From NCBI RefSeq assembly GCF_039812505.1, contig NZ_JBDIAQ010000185.1, forward strand, positions 1 to 5,958: 5,958 nucleotides of DNA. The letters are read 5' to 3'. This DNA is from Intrasporangium_A sp039812505 (lineage in GTDB: Bacteria; Actinomycetota; Actinomycetes; Actinomycetales; Dermatophilaceae). How positions within the stretch are numbered: the first letter of the stretch is position 1; each line of letters begins with the position of its first letter. Shown piece by piece: positions 5,928 through 5,958 of this stretch. Both the position numbers and the translations under genes were made by a program. The notes beneath the pieces were generated by a model that had not been told where the DNA came from, did no database searches, and saw only the letters and a list, made by a program, of their open reading frames with translations.

Positions 5928-5958
5928 GTGTACCACTGGCTCGTGTTGGTCCTGTCCG
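5928..5958 (+). CDS. gdx: Start of a small multidrug resistance-type guanidine exporter (Gdx/SugE-like), truncated by window end
   Basis: Only ten codons are visible: GTG followed by YHWLVLVLS, still open at the edge. A tryptophan followed by LVLVLS is the pattern of the first transmembrane helix of actinobacterial SugE/Gdx proteins, which typically begin like MAWLVLVLSG before LEAVWA. These SMR proteins are about 105-110 residues, work as dimers in the inner membrane and export guanidinium in exchange for protons. The GTG start is chosen because GGGAGAG lies just upstream and because the riboswitch ends just before it. A GTG in the same frame at 5886 is rejected because it lies inside the aptamer. 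Identification rests more on the riboswitch than on ten residues; another guanidine-related membrane protein remains possible. Regulation is expected to be translational activation by guanidine. Confidence 0.72.
   Translation, partial: MYHWLVLVLS

Noticed and set aside
5688..5936. 82-codon minus strand frame at the right edge
   Set aside because: It overlaps the riboswitch, the exporter start and the long hairpin, and has no ribosome binding site or family similarity.

Overview
The window is very GC-rich with G/C-dominated third codon positions, ATGA-type gene overlaps, GTG starts and regulatory protein families typical of high-GC Actinobacteria. A soil-type actinomycete, possibly near Intrasporangiaceae or Nocardioides, is my guess; nothing here fixes the genus.

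Region 1 (1-1486) is a two-component locus on the + strand. It holds the 3' part of a GAF/NarL-type 'histidine kinase' gene (open at the left edge), whose stop overlaps the start of a complete NarL/FixJ response regulator gene (815-1486). The kinase keeps the architecture of its family but has lost the phospho-accepting histidine and the recognisable ATP-binding motifs, so it looks like a pseudokinase. The response regulator keeps all its key residues. A GC-rich hairpin follows.

Region 2 (1637-5452) is one large gene for a 1271-residue protein of unknown function. It has no visible signal peptide or membrane segment. About 900 residues look beta-rich and repetitive, followed by a roughly 290-residue Ala/Gln-rich coiled coil broken by a Trp-rich insert, and a short beta-like tail.

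Region 3 (5453-5927) has no protein-coding gene. It holds an AT-richer patch with phased short repeats, a ladder of mutually complementary short segments, a perfect 17-bp hairpin (probable terminator), and at the right end a guanidine-III (ykkC-III) riboswitch recognised from its conserved blocks.

Region 4 (5928-5958, open at the right edge) is the first ten codons of a gene whose N-terminus looks like a small multidrug resistance (SMR) guanidine exporter of the Gdx/SugE type. Riboswitch and gene form one unit. The ribosome binding site can pair with the same bases that form helix P1 of the ligand-bound riboswitch, which suggests translational switching-on by guanidine. No link between this unit and the two-component/large-protein genes is evident, and the 17-bp hairpin separates them.
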